This document shows, piece after piece, positions 14,309-22,572 of a stretch of 58,492 bases of DNA (the stretch's first letter is position 1; every line of letters starts with the position of its first letter). The notes beneath the pieces were generated by a model. It was not told the DNA's origin. It saw nothing but the letters and a program-made list of their open reading frames with translations, and did not search any database. This DNA is from an uncultured bacterium (GTDB lineage Bacteria > Verrucomicrobiota > Lentisphaeria > Victivallales > UBA1829), in NCBI GenBank assembly GCA_900548385.1, contig URKJ01000029.1:1-58492 (forward strand), read 5' to 3'. Both the position numbers and the translations under genes were made by a program.

Positions 14309-15699
14309 ATCGCGTCAACGATTATTTTCTACCGTACCAGCGCGACTGGATCGTCGATGACTCGCCCATGAAACTTTACGCGAAATCGCGCCGGATCGGC
14401 ATCACTTATGCAACCAGTTTCCGCGTCAACGACAAATGTCTGCGGCGGAGAAACTTCACGCAGTGGGTGACCTCGCGCGACGAACTCACCGCGCACGAGT
14501 TCATCACGGATTACATCGCGAAATGGGCTAAGGCGTCAAACGCTGTCTGCCGGGGACTCCTCGGCGATGATCTGCAAGTCATCGACACCGAGCGCGGGAT
14601 CCGTGCATTCGTCGCAACGTATGAATCGACCGGCAGCCGTGTCGTCTCGCTCTCCAGCACGCCGGAGGCGTTCGCCGGAAAAGGCGGAGACGTCCTCATC
14701 GACGAGGCCGATCTGCACAAAGACTCCGGCCGCGTCATCGACATGGCGCTTCCGTGCACCACCTGGGGCGGACAGCTCGAAATGCTCTCCGCGCTGAGCG
14801 TGGACGGCGGTCCGAACACTCCGTTTTGCAAAATGGAACGGGACATCATCGAAAACGGCAATCCGATGGGGTGGAGCCACCACCGCACAACGATTGCCGA
14901 CGCGGTCGAACAAGGCTTTGTTGAGAAAATCAACGAGGTCACCGGACAACAGTATACGCGCAGCGAATGGCTTGCCATGATGCGGACGAAATGCCGCACC
15001 GAAGAGGCATGGCAGACGCAGTACATGATTCAGCCGTCGACCGACGGCGCAGCGCTGCTTTCGTATGAACTCATATCCGGGTGTGAGGTTCCGGCGGCTG
15101 AATGCCGCGACAGCAGACAGGGCCTTCTGTTCGGCGGATATGACGTCGGGCGCAAAAAAGACCTCGGCGTTTATTTTGAACTCGAACTTGTCGGAGACGT
15201 GCTCCGGCAGACCGAATACCGGGTTTTCCGCAACGCGCCGTTCCGGGTACAGAGCGAGTATCTCTACTCGCGGCTGAACAATCCGCGACTCGCGCGGATG
15301 TGTATCGACTCGACCGGCATGGGAATGATGCTTGCCGAATACGCGCAGGACCGGTTCGGAAAGTACCGGGTCGAAGCGGTGAATTTTTCGGGACCGGTGA
15401 AAGCCGAGCTTGCGATGCCGCTGCGTGCCAGTTTCGAGGACCGCACGATCCGGATCGCGTCGGATCCGGAGATCCGCGAAGATCTGCACAAGATCCGGAA
15501 AACAACGACGGCGGCGGGAAATATCCGATACGAAGGCGAGCGCGACGAAAACGGACACAGCGACCGGTTCTGGGCGCTGGCGCTCGCCCGGCACGCGAAA
15601 GGCAACGACGTCGGTCCGTGCCGGATGGAGGCACTTTCTACGCCGGAAAGCGAACGCGGAGACGGCTATCACAGACCGGACAACTCCGATGATTATTGA
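14305..15699 (+). CDS. Terminase large subunit, Mu gp28-like
   Basis: 464 aa. The ATPase part has an atypical Walker A AKSRRIGITYAT near residue 26 and Walker B GGDVLIDEAD near residue 131. The nuclease part begins FGGYDVGRKKDLGVYF, the usual first catalytic Asp motif, with further acidic residues at CIDSTGMG and near the C-terminus. It powers headful DNA packaging at the portal vertex. Well conserved in layout with Mu-like phages. Confidence 0.9.
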   Translation: MNRVNDYFLPYQRDWIVDDSPMKLYAKSRRIGITYATSFRVNDKCLRRRNFTQWVTSRDELTAHEFITDYIAKWAKASNAVCRGLLGDDLQVIDTERGIRAFVATYESTGSRVVSLSSTPEAFAGKGGDVLIDEADLHKDSGRVIDMALPCTTWGGQLEMLSALSVDGGPNTPFCKMERDIIENGNPMGWSHHRTTIADAVEQGFVEKINEVTGQQYTRSEWLAMMRTKCRTEEAWQTQYMIQPSTDGAALLSYELISGCEVPAAECRDSRQGLLFGGYDVGRKKDLGVYFELELVGDVLRQTEYRVFRNAPFRVQSEYLYSRLNNPRLARMCIDSTGMGMMLAEYAQDRFGKYRVEAVNFSGPVKAELAMPLRASFEDRTIRIASDPEIREDLHKIRKTTTAAGNIRYEGERDENGHSDRFWALALARHAKGNDVGPCRMEALSTPESERGDGYHRPDNSDDY

Positions 15700-15708
15700 G
15701 GTGAAAAA

Positions 15709-17205
15709 ATGATACTTGACCAATACGGGAATCCGTTGCCGGAACATTTTCCCCGGCAGCCGAGTGTGCGGCCGACCGTACAGGAAGAACCGGCCGATCG
15801 GATTGATTACGATGCGGGCCGGGAGCTTACACCGGAAAAGGTCGACCGGATCATGCTTGCCGCAAATACCGGAAATACGGAAGATCAATGCCGGCTTGCT
15901 CAGGAGATCTCGGAGAAAAATGCAGATGTCATGCAGGCACTTTCCACGCGGAAAAATGCCGTGATCGGCTGCGGCTGGCATCTGGAACCGGGCGATGACT
16001 CTCCCGAAGCAAAATCAGTGGCGGAAACTCTTGAAAAAAGCCTCCGTGAGTGCGGTGACAGCGATACCGCAGACACTTTTGAAGATCTTTTGGAAGATCT
16101 TCTCGGTGCGCTTCTTCCCGGTTTCGCCGTCAGCGAAATTCTCTGGCTGCCGGGGGGCGGAATCGCCGGATTCCACCGCATCGACCAGCGGCATTTCAGC
16201 TTTAGCGGCAGTTACTCGCCACGTCTTATTACAAGGGATTCCCCGCAGGGGATCGAGCTGGACCGCCGACGCATCATTTATCACAAACTCCGCTTCCACG
16301 GAGGGGATCCGGCGCGCGGCGGCCTGATCCGTCCGCTCGCATGGCTGCACTGCTTCAAGATGCTGAACGAAAAGGACTTGCTTGCATTTATAGAACGTCA
16401 CGGAATGCCGTTCGTCACAGCGAAAGTCGATCCGTCCGCATTCGACCGGGAAAAGAATCTCATCAAGCGTCTGATCCGGAACTTCGGGTCCAGCGGCGGG
16501 GGGATCTTCACAAAAAACGTGGAATTGCAGCTGCTGGACAGCGCCTCCAGGGGCGAAGCGTATTTTCAGCTGTTGGAATATCTGGAAGCGGCGGTGAACA
16601 AGGTCATCCTTGGTCAGACCGCGAGTTCCGGAGACTCCTCCGGGTTAAGTAAAGGCGATGCCCAGAGCAAGGTCCGACAGGATATTCTTGAATCGGACTG
16701 CCGTATTTTGCAGCGGGTGATCGACTTTCAGCTTTTGAAGCCGTGGACCCGATACAACTTTGGAACGTTGTCCGCGCCGAAACTTGTCATCGACTGCGTT
16801 CCTCCGGAAGACAAGGAAAAAAATGCGAACACGCTGAAAACGTTGTATGAGGCAGGATTCGAGGCGGATCCGCAGGAAGTTTCCGAGCGGTTCGGGTGGA
16901 ATTTGGCGCGGAGAACGGACGGGAACGGACGGATCGGACAATTCGGACCAAGCGGTCCGCTTCCAATGGGAGCGGAAAAATCGAATCCGGATCCGCTTGA
17001 GCAATGGCTGGAGCCGATCCAACGTGAACTCGCCGCCCTCACCGGGGAAAACATCGGGGAGGATGAACTCAAAAAACGTTTGACGGCTCTTGCCTCCGGA
17101 GCCGGATTCGGCGATTCGGAGGACTTTGAACAGGTTTTCGAAAACGTGATCTGTGCGGGAATCGCCGCCGGGTACGAAAAAAACAGGAAGCGATTGAAAA
17201 AATGA
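15709..17205 (+). CDS. Portal protein, Mu gp29-like (DUF935)
   Basis: 498 aa. Contains the DUF935 landmarks EKNADVMQALSTRKNAV, then FHRIDQRHFSF, and VNKVILGQTASSGDSSG. It forms the dodecameric channel through which DNA enters and leaves the head. A GGTG-type ribosome binding site lies before ATG 15709, 10 bases after the terminase stop. Residues 400-420 (RTDGNGRIGQFGPSG) are encoded by a GGAC-type repeat. Confidence 0.88.
   Translation: MILDQYGNPLPEHFPRQPSVRPTVQEEPADRIDYDAGRELTPEKVDRIMLAANTGNTEDQCRLAQEISEKNADVMQALSTRKNAVIGCGWHLEPGDDSPEAKSVAETLEKSLRECGDSDTADTFEDLLEDLLGALLPGFAVSEILWLPGGGIAGFHRIDQRHFSFSGSYSPRLITRDSPQGIELDRRRIIYHKLRFHGGDPARGGLIRPLAWLHCFKMLNEKDLLAFIERHGMPFVTAKVDPSAFDREKNLIKRLIRNFGSSGGGIFTKNVELQLLDSASRGEAYFQLLEYLEAAVNKVILGQTASSGDSSGLSKGDAQSKVRQDILESDCRILQRVIDFQLLKPWTRYNFGTLSAPKLVIDCVPPEDKEKNANTLKTLYEAGFEADPQEVSERFGWNLARRTDGNGRIGQFGPSGPLPMGAEKSNPDPLEQWLEPIQRELAALTGENIGEDELKKRLTALASGAGFGDSEDFEQVFENVICAGIAAGYEKNRKRLKK
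16914..16953. repeat. 9-bp-phased GGAC repeat, locus 6
   Basis: CGGACGGGA, ACGGACGGA, TCGGACAAT, TCGGACCAA within the portal gene, at a natural linker in the protein. Same GGAC spacing as the other loci, although the encoded peptide differs. Confidence 0.6.
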
Positions 17206-18818
17206 CCTGGTGGGACGCGGTTAGAATCTGGTTGGATGGCAAGCGGGAAGAGAAGTTTCCCGTTCCGGGGGCGTCGACTCCGGAACCGTCGGTCGAATAC
17301 AACGGCGCCGCCGAATGGCTCGCGAAACGGGCGAATCTGACAACGGTTATGAACTCGCGCGAGATCGCGGAGGAGTGGACCGCGAAAGCGCGGGCGCAGG
17401 CGTTTTTTGCTGCGCGCGTCGCCGAGGACCATATCCTCGAACGTCTCCGTGACGTTTCCGATGCGTTTTCCCGTGGAGAAATCGGACTCGCCGAGTCCCG
17501 GACCGAACTGAAACGGTTTCTGCGTGAGGAGGGAAAGGACGACGGGACAAGCGGTTTGCGCAATCTGGCGTCGACCGCGCGGCTGGATCTGATCCTTGAA
17601 CAGAATGCGCGGATGGCGGCTGCCGTCGGGCAGTATCAGGCCGGGATGGATCCGGACATCAGGGAGCGTTTCCCCTGCTGGCGGTACATCGGCAGCACGG
17701 CGCTGAATCCGCGGGATTCCCACGCAAGATTCGCCGGAAAGGTCTTCCGGAAGGACGATCCGATCTGGCACAAGATTTTTCCGCCGAGCGATTTCAACTG
17801 CAAATGCAGCGTGGAGGACTGCGACGACGAACCGGACCGGGTTCCGGAAACCATCGAACCGCCGGAAAGCGGATTCACATTCGATCCCGCTCACGCGTTC
17901 GAGGAGTTTGATCTGTCGAGCATCCGCAATGAAGAACTGCGAAAAAAGACGGAAGAGGGGTTGAGGGAAAGATTTGGAGTAGAAACTAACTCAAACAAGT
18001 ACCGGGAGTTGCCTATTGGCGAGGCTTTGCGAGCTACAGAGCAAAAGAATCTTGCCATATTCGGCGAGGAATATCTTCGTGCAGAGCAAAACATTCAGAA
18101 AAGAGTTGACCGCATTCGGGAAAAACTGCAAGAACAACTGGATGTCAACTCTTGGGCGGCATTCATCCGGGTCAATCAGCGTCAAACACGCTTGAAACAG
18201 ATTCAAGAGGATATGGTGATTCGGCTTGCGGTCGAAACTCTTGGAAAAGAAATACCGGTCAAAGCGGTTATAAAGACAGAAACCACGAGGAATGTAGCCG
18301 GCGTAACACAGCAGATCAAAGGCGTACTTGAAAAGTGCGTTTCCGGTGATATAGTAACACAAGGCATGGTTTTGTCGGTGGTAAAAGTTCCGCGTGCAAC
18401 AAAAAGCGAGCGGGCATTTTATTCACTGGCAACTAAAAAACTGAATTTGAATACACATCCGGAAAGTCCCCACAAACTAAGTACGGGAATCCATGAGAGT
18501 ATGCACTGGCTGGAAGACTTCAATACGCATGTGCATAAACGGTGTGTTGAATTTCTGGAGCACCGCTGCAAAGGCGAAACTCCTCAAAGTTTAAGGAGAC
18601 TGACAGGACTGGGATACAGACCTACGGAAAAAGCTCGACCGGATAATTTTTTCAACGCCTATTGCGGAAAAGACTATGTTGATATAAACGGTAACCGCTA
18701 TGCAACAGAAGTCCTGTCAATGGGGGTAGAACAGATGTTGAGGGGACCTGTTGCATTTGCAAAGCAAGACCCAGAGTATTTCAATTTCGTGGTGTCGGTT
18801 CTGAAAGGGGAAATATAA
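17202..18818 (+). CDS. MuF-like minor head protein with C-terminal zincin-like domain
   Basis: 538 aa; Mu F-type morphogenesis domains average about half that. Residues 1-240 are the MuF head domain, including FRKDDPIWHKIFPPSDFNCKCSVE. From about residue 255 the composition becomes more A+T-rich and a new domain begins. It contains GIHESMHWLED (HExxH, near residue 428) and ends TEVLSMGVEQMLR, then FAKQDPEYFNFVVSVL. Such MuF C-terminal domains are known as polymorphic phage toxins; this one looks like a zinc metallopeptidase. It overlaps the portal gene by 4 bases. The next gene is a candidate immunity partner. Confidence 0.8.
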   Translation: MTWWDAVRIWLDGKREEKFPVPGASTPEPSVEYNGAAEWLAKRANLTTVMNSREIAEEWTAKARAQAFFAARVAEDHILERLRDVSDAFSRGEIGLAESRTELKRFLREEGKDDGTSGLRNLASTARLDLILEQNARMAAAVGQYQAGMDPDIRERFPCWRYIGSTALNPRDSHARFAGKVFRKDDPIWHKIFPPSDFNCKCSVEDCDDEPDRVPETIEPPESGFTFDPAHAFEEFDLSSIRNEELRKKTEEGLRERFGVETNSNKYRELPIGEALRATEQKNLAIFGEEYLRAEQNIQKRVDRIREKLQEQLDVNSWAAFIRVNQRQTRLKQIQEDMVIRLAVETLGKEIPVKAVIKTETTRNVAGVTQQIKGVLEKCVSGDIVTQGMVLSVVKVPRATKSERAFYSLATKKLNLNTHPESPHKLSTGIHESMHWLEDFNTHVHKRCVEFLEHRCKGETPQSLRRLTGLGYRPTEKARPDNFFNAYCGKDYVDINGNRYATEVLSMGVEQMLRGPVAFAKQDPEYFNFVVSVLKGEI

Positions 18819-19047
18819 TGAAATTCAAATTCAAAGGACATATTTTTGAGCTGGCAGAGACTTTAGAAACCTCTGCACCAATTGAAATAGCCGCTAAAGT
18901 CGAATGTGCGCTGCTTCAATTTGACCACCCAAATTGGGCAGGTGATCCACACAAGAGGCTCTTGTGGATCACTTGCAAAAAGTTCTTGGCAATATTGAAA
19001 TACTGGAATTGGATCCCGACAACCTTCCGAAAGATGCCATTGTCTAA
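18818..19047 (+). pseudogene. Small gene after MuF toxin domain, apparently frameshifted (candidate immunity)
   Basis: ATG 18818 overlaps the MuF stop. The first 43 codons read MKFKFKGHIFELAETLETSA and on to QFDHPNWAGD. Then a near-perfect hairpin (18942-18972) is reached. After it the natural-looking sequence is in another frame: HLQKVLGNIEILELDPDNLP, ending KDAIV at TAA 19045-19047. The uninterrupted frame instead continues to 19057 as unlikely sequence. It looks like a gene of about 75 codons broken by an indel of one or two bases, or read by frameshifting. Immunity function is inferred from position. Confidence 0.5.
18942..18972. repeat. Near-perfect hairpin at the frameshift point
   Basis: GTGATCCACA then CAAGAG on the left pairs with CTCTTGTGGATCAC on the right, leaving a 2-base bulge and a 1-base centre. 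It lies exactly where the reading frame of the small gene changes. Confidence 0.75.
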
Positions 19048-19086
19048 CAACTTCTAACTCATCTGGGCGCTGATTGGCCCATGGAC

Positions 19087-19126
19087 GCACACCCGTCAGT
19101 TCTGATACTGCCGGGTGCGCTTTTTT
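19087..19126 (+). terminator. Hairpin with T-run inside late operon
   Basis: GCACACCCG (19087) pairs with CGGGTGCGC (19112), followed by TTTTTT. It lies after the candidate immunity gene and before the virion morphogenesis gene, so it could attenuate transcription between them. Confidence 0.6.
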
Positions 19127-19146
19127 GCGCCCGAATTCCGGAAACA

Positions 19147-19180
19147 GTCTGACATGACCGGCCTGTCGGACGGGTCGGAC
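19147..19180. repeat. 9-bp-phased GGAC repeat, locus 7
   Basis: GTCTGACAT, GACCGGCCT, GTCGGACGG, GTCGGAC in the spacer 15-45 bases before the virion morphogenesis gene. Confidence 0.7.
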
Positions 19181-19194
19181 AAAAGGAAAAACAG

Positions 19195-19743
19195 ATGATA
19201 ATTGCACGAATCGAATCCGCCACGGCATCCGCGCGGCTCTGGCTTCTGATGCTGAGTATCCGGAATACACTTCCGTTTTTCAAAACGTGGTCAACGGTCG
19301 TTGTCAACCGGGCTCGATCAAACGCCAGGGCAAAGGGCGGACGCAGACTTTGGAGACGGATCGCCGATTATACGAAAGTAACGAAATGCAGTCAGCATGG
19401 CGCGGTCATTGAGTGTCTTTCGTATATCGGAGCACACAAGGAACACGGCGGACCGATCCGCGTAAAAAATAAATCAAGTCTGACGATCCCGATTTCGGAA
19501 CTTGCCTACGGGAAAACGGCGGAGGAGGTCGAAATGAGCGGGATCAAACTTTTCCGTCCGGGACGCGCGGGAGCGAAACGGAATATTCTTGCGTACAGCA
19601 ATCCGGATGGAAGGCTTGTTCCGGTTTTCGTTCTCTGCAAACGGACGCGTCCGCAGCGGGCGGACAAATGGTGGCCGGAACAGCACTGGGTGCTCCGGCA
19701 GGGAGTACGCGAAGCAAAATATCACATTGAAAAAAGACATTGA
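19195..19743 (+). CDS. Virion morphogenesis protein, Mu gpG-like
   Basis: 182 aa, basic. Contains VEMSGIKLFRPGRAGAKRNI and the terminal motif RADKWWPEQHWVLRQG. Its place between MuF and the protease/scaffold matches Mu gene G (tail completion/virion morphogenesis family). ATG 19195 follows AAAAGGAAAAAC. Assignment rests mainly on gene order and general pattern. Confidence 0.6.
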   Translation: MIIARIESATASARLWLLMLSIRNTLPFFKTWSTVVVNRARSNARAKGGRRLWRRIADYTKVTKCSQHGAVIECLSYIGAHKEHGGPIRVKNKSSLTIPISELAYGKTAEEVEMSGIKLFRPGRAGAKRNILAYSNPDGRLVPVFVLCKRTRPQRADKWWPEQHWVLRQGVREAKYHIEKRH

Positions 19744-19761
19744 TCAAAGAGGTTTGCTCAA

Positions 19762-20754
19762 ATGGATTACACACTTTTTGACGGGGTCGCGCTCGGCGAT
19801 GTGCTTTCCGAAGGGACCGCGCCGAAGCCGTTCCGGCTTTTCCGGATCGGGGAAAACACTCTCACTCAGAACGGGAAAGATTACAAGCTCACGCTGTCGG
19901 CGGAAGACCTGCGTGCCATCGCCGGATACAACGCGAAAAAAGGGGAAAAGATCCCGATCGACTCGCGCCATGCACTGCTTCTGGCGGCGGAAAAAGCGAA
20001 GATCACGGAGGCGGAAGCGCTACAGGCGGTTCCCTCGGCGGTCGCGGCGCTCGGATTTGCGGCGCTCGAATTGCGCGACGACGGGCTTTATGCGACCGAT
20101 GTTGAACTGCTTCCGCTCGGTTCGGAGCTGTTCCGGCAGGGCGCGCTGCGTTACTACTCGCCCGTGATCCGGGGACTGGACGGGAAATCACCGCTGCGGG
20201 TCACGTCGATCGCGATGGACAATGTCCCGGCACTGAACAATCTTGAAATGCTCGCCGCCTCCGGTGAGGCGGCTTCCGAACAACCAACGCCCGGACCGGG
20301 CACAAAAAAGGAGGTCAATATGACCAAAACGGAAATTGCCCTGCGGAAACTGCTGGGCGATGATACGGTAGCTCTCTCGGATTCGACCGATGAAGTTGTT
20401 GCCGCAAAACTTGAAGCGCTCGCTGCGGAGCTTCCGGAACTCCGGAGTAAGGCTGCGGAAGCGGACACGCTGAAACTTGCGGCGGAAACGGAAAAAAAGA
20501 CAGCCCTGATCGACAAGGCGATCGCGGAGAACCGTGCGACCAACGCTGAACGCGAGGGGCTGATGAAGCTCGACGTTGCCTGGCTTTCCGCCGAACTTCC
20601 GAAACGCGCAGCGGATGCGGTCCCGACGAAAAAACTTCCGGAGGGCACGGATGATGACACGGCGACTCTCAGCGCAGAAGAAAGAAATTTCGCGGAACGG
20701 ATGGGACTTACGGATGACCAGTTTCTCAAATCGAAGAAACAAACAGAAAAGTAA
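19762..20754 (+). CDS. Capsid maturation protease with scaffold, Mu gpI-like
   Basis: 330 aa. The N-terminal half matches Mu protein I: FRLFRIGENTLTQNGKDY, then GEKIPIDSRHALL (likely catalytic His region) and YYSPVIRGLDGKSPLRVTSI. The C-terminal half is charged and helical, typical of scaffold. A strong internal start (20320) divides the two. It should cleave itself, scaffold and capsid during head maturation. Confidence 0.85.
   Translation: MDYTLFDGVALGDVLSEGTAPKPFRLFRIGENTLTQNGKDYKLTLSAEDLRAIAGYNAKKGEKIPIDSRHALLLAAEKAKITEAEALQAVPSAVAALGFAALELRDDGLYATDVELLPLGSELFRQGALRYYSPVIRGLDGKSPLRVTSIAMDNVPALNNLEMLAASGEAASEQPTPGPGTKKEVNMTKTEIALRKLLGDDTVALSDSTDEVVAAKLEALAAELPELRSKAAEADTLKLAAETEKKTALIDKAIAENRATNAEREGLMKLDVAWLSAELPKRAADAVPTKKLPEGTDDDTATLSAEERNFAERMGLTDDQFLKSKKQTEK
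20320..20754 (+). CDS. Nested scaffold protein from internal start
   Basis: In frame with the protease gene, ATG 20320 is preceded by AAAAAAGGAGGTCAAT, a better ribosome binding site than that of the full gene. The product (144 aa, starting MTKTEIALRKLLG) is the helical scaffold part alone, as for Mu Z within I and lambda Nu3 within C. Excess scaffold over protease is expected during head assembly. Confidence 0.75.
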   Translation: MTKTEIALRKLLGDDTVALSDSTDEVVAAKLEALAAELPELRSKAAEADTLKLAAETEKKTALIDKAIAENRATNAEREGLMKLDVAWLSAELPKRAADAVPTKKLPEGTDDDTATLSAEERNFAERMGLTDDQFLKSKKQTEK

Positions 20755-20784
20755 AAAAGGTAAAAAAGTGAAAATGTAAAAAGG
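20746..20784. repeat. Left flank repeat of four-helix-bundle cassette
   Basis: Tandem AAAAGTAAAAAAGG-type units. They are inverted relative to a similar block at 21161-21205 on the other side of the minus-strand gene 20785-21135. Confidence 0.7.
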
Positions 20785-21135
20785 TTATTCTGGAGGGGAT
20801 TGGGAAGCGATCAGTTTGTGAAGCATGGCGGAGATGAGTTTTAATTCGTCAGTGAAATGTCTGCTGACAGCAGGCGACAGTATGCCGATTTTTGATGCAA
20901 TATAGATTTGCGTCCGCAGTTCGGCCGCACTGCCTTTGGAGATCGAAAGAAAATTGATGAATTCTTTTTTCGTTCGGCGTTCCGCTCCTTCTGCGATGTT
21001 TGACGGTATGGAAACTGCCGCGCGGGTCATTTGATCTTTGAGACCGTAGTCTTTGCAATTCTGCAATTCTTTGTAAAGCTCAACAGTCAGGCGGCAACTC
21101 TTTTTCCAGACTTCAAAATTTTCAAACTGATACAT
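20785..21135 (-). CDS. Four-helix-bundle protein (S23/IVP family), inserted cassette
   Basis: 116 aa from ATG 21135, with AAAAGGAGA upstream. MYQFENFEVWKKSCRLTVEL followed by DQMTRAAVSIPSNIAEGAER and FLSISKGSAAELRTQI is a textbook S23/intervening-sequence protein. It is the only minus-strand gene in the late operon, is more A+T-rich than its neighbours, and is bracketed by inverted A-rich repeats. It looks like a self-contained insertion between scaffold and decoration genes. A distant paralog is at 10583-11161. Confidence 0.88.
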   Translation of the reverse strand: MYQFENFEVWKKSCRLTVELYKELQNCKDYGLKDQMTRAAVSIPSNIAEGAERRTKKEFINFLSISKGSAAELRTQIYIASKIGILSPAVSRHFTDELKLISAMLHKLIASQSPPE

Positions 21136-21160
21136 ACCAATTCTCCTTTTGAGACAATTT

Positions 21161-21205
21161 ACTCTACCTTTTTTACTTTTCAACTTTTTTACTTTTTTAC
21201 TTAAA
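21161..21205. repeat. Right flank repeat of four-helix-bundle cassette
   Basis: CTACCTTTTTTACTTTT and further TTTTTTACTT units, the inverted counterpart of 20746-20784. The two blocks could pair or mark the edges of a mobile cassette. Confidence 0.7.
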
Positions 21206-21227
21206 AAATTTACGAAAGGAAATTTTT

Positions 21228-21659
21228 ATGAACAGATTGAACGGAACAGACGCGCTTGCGCGCTATCAGGTTGCCTCCGGCTCTACGATTACCCCCGGCG
21301 ATCTTGTGGCCCTTAACGGCGACGGAAAGGCCGTTCCCGCCGCCGATACGGCGGGACTGAAGGTCATCGGCGTTGCAAAATCCGTTACCGACGGGGAAGT
21401 CGAGATATTCAACGGCGTGGTGACGATGGAGAACGGAGCGTCGACCGCCGCTCTGAGCCGCGCCGACCGCGGCGAACCGGTGTATGCGGTCAACGCCCAC
21501 ACGGTCGGGAAAACGGCGACGAACAAGATCGTCGCCGGTCTCATGGTCGATCTTTACGACGGCGACGTCTATTTGCTTTGCGATCCCTGCGCCATCGCCG
21601 CGGGAACGGCCCGCGTCGAAGCGGCGGCAGCGGCAGCGGCGGCAGCGGCAAAATCCTGA
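21228..21659 (+). CDS. Capsid decoration-like protein (DUF2190-type)
   Basis: 143 aa. A beta-rich sequence with YQVASGSTITPGDLVALNGDG, then IGVAKSVTDGEVEIFNGVVTM and RGEPVYAVNAHTVG, typical of DUF2190 or similar head-stabilising proteins. The C-terminus is a long alanine run. ACGAAAGGAAA precedes ATG 21228. Adjacent to the major capsid gene, as expected. Confidence 0.65.
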   Translation: MNRLNGTDALARYQVASGSTITPGDLVALNGDGKAVPAADTAGLKVIGVAKSVTDGEVEIFNGVVTMENGASTAALSRADRGEPVYAVNAHTVGKTATNKIVAGLMVDLYDGDVYLLCDPCAIAAGTARVEAAAAAAAAAAKS

Positions 21660-21681
21660 TATAAAAGAAAGTGAGGAAAGA

Positions 21682-22572
21682 ATGGAACTTACACCCGAAA
21701 ATATGCGGAATCTGTATTACGCGTTCAACGCGTATCTGCAGAAAGGACTCGGCGGAGGCTGGACCGACTGGACGAAATACTGCTCGGTCATCAACTCCGC
21801 GACACTGATCGAAAAATACCCGATGACGGTTATTTCCGGCGGGATGCGCGAATGGGTCGGCGAACGCGTCATCAACGAGATCGCCGGAAAAATGTTCGAA
21901 GTTGTCAACAAGGATTTCGAGCACACGGAAGGCGTCAGCCGCAATGACATCGAAGACGACAACATCGGCTTTTACCAGGCGCTGTTCACGGAGATGGGAC
22001 TCAACGCCGCCAATCTCTGGGCGGAGCTTTCGGTCAAGGCATTGACCGAGACCGGCAAATGGGCGGACGGCGTGAACTTTTTCTCCGCTTCGCGGAAAAT
22101 CGGCAAAACGACGATCAACAACGTTGTGTCGGGAGCGCTTTCGGTTGCCAACTACGAGGCCGCGCGCTCCCAGATGATGCAGTTCTGTAAACCCGACAAG
22201 ACGCCGCTCGGTCTGATTCCGGATACGCTGATGGTCGGCCCGACGAACGAGAACACCGCACGAAAAATCCTCAAGGCGGAACTGGTCGTCGAAAACGGAA
22301 CCACGGTCAGCAACATCCACAAGGACGAATGCGAGATTCTCGTGAATCCGTATCTTGTCGGTTCGCACGCGGGCAAGTGGTATCTGCTCAACACCCGGCG
22401 CGGCATCAAGCCTCTCGTCGTGCAGAAACGCAAGGTCGGCGCGCTTCAGCGCTGGGACAAGGATTCCGATACCTGCGTCAAGGACAAGAACCGCTGCGAA
22501 TACGGCTTGCATTACCGCGGCGCGGCCGCCCTGATCGCTCCGCAACTGATTATCGGAGGCAATCTCGGATGA
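21682..22572 (+). CDS. Major capsid protein, Mu gpT-like
   Basis: 296 aa. MELTPENMRNLYYAFNAYLQ followed by FFSASRKIGKTTINNVVSGA, then PDTLMVGPTNENTARKILK and YLLNTRRGIKPLVVQKRK are hallmarks of Mu T-like HK97-fold capsid proteins. GTGAGGAAAG lies 1 base before ATG 21682. The stop overlaps the next gene (ATGA). Confidence 0.88.
   Translation: MELTPENMRNLYYAFNAYLQKGLGGGWTDWTKYCSVINSATLIEKYPMTVISGGMREWVGERVINEIAGKMFEVVNKDFEHTEGVSRNDIEDDNIGFYQALFTEMGLNAANLWAELSVKALTETGKWADGVNFFSASRKIGKTTINNVVSGALSVANYEAARSQMMQFCKPDKTPLGLIPDTLMVGPTNENTARKILKAELVVENGTTVSNIHKDECEILVNPYLVGSHAGKWYLLNTRRGIKPLVVQKRKVGALQRWDKDSDTCVKDKNRCEYGLHYRGAAALIAPQLIIGGNLG

Noticed and set aside
14536..15981. 481-codon minus-strand frame opposite terminase and portal genes
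   Set aside because: Shadow of GC-rich coding sequence. It spans two real plus-strand genes and has low-complexity Arg/His-rich sequence.
10583..21135. Diversity-generating retroelement, suggested by four-helix-bundle (Avd-like) proteins
   Set aside because: No reverse transcriptase gene and no template/variable repeat pair with adenine-specific differences were found. The S23/IVP explanation is sufficient.
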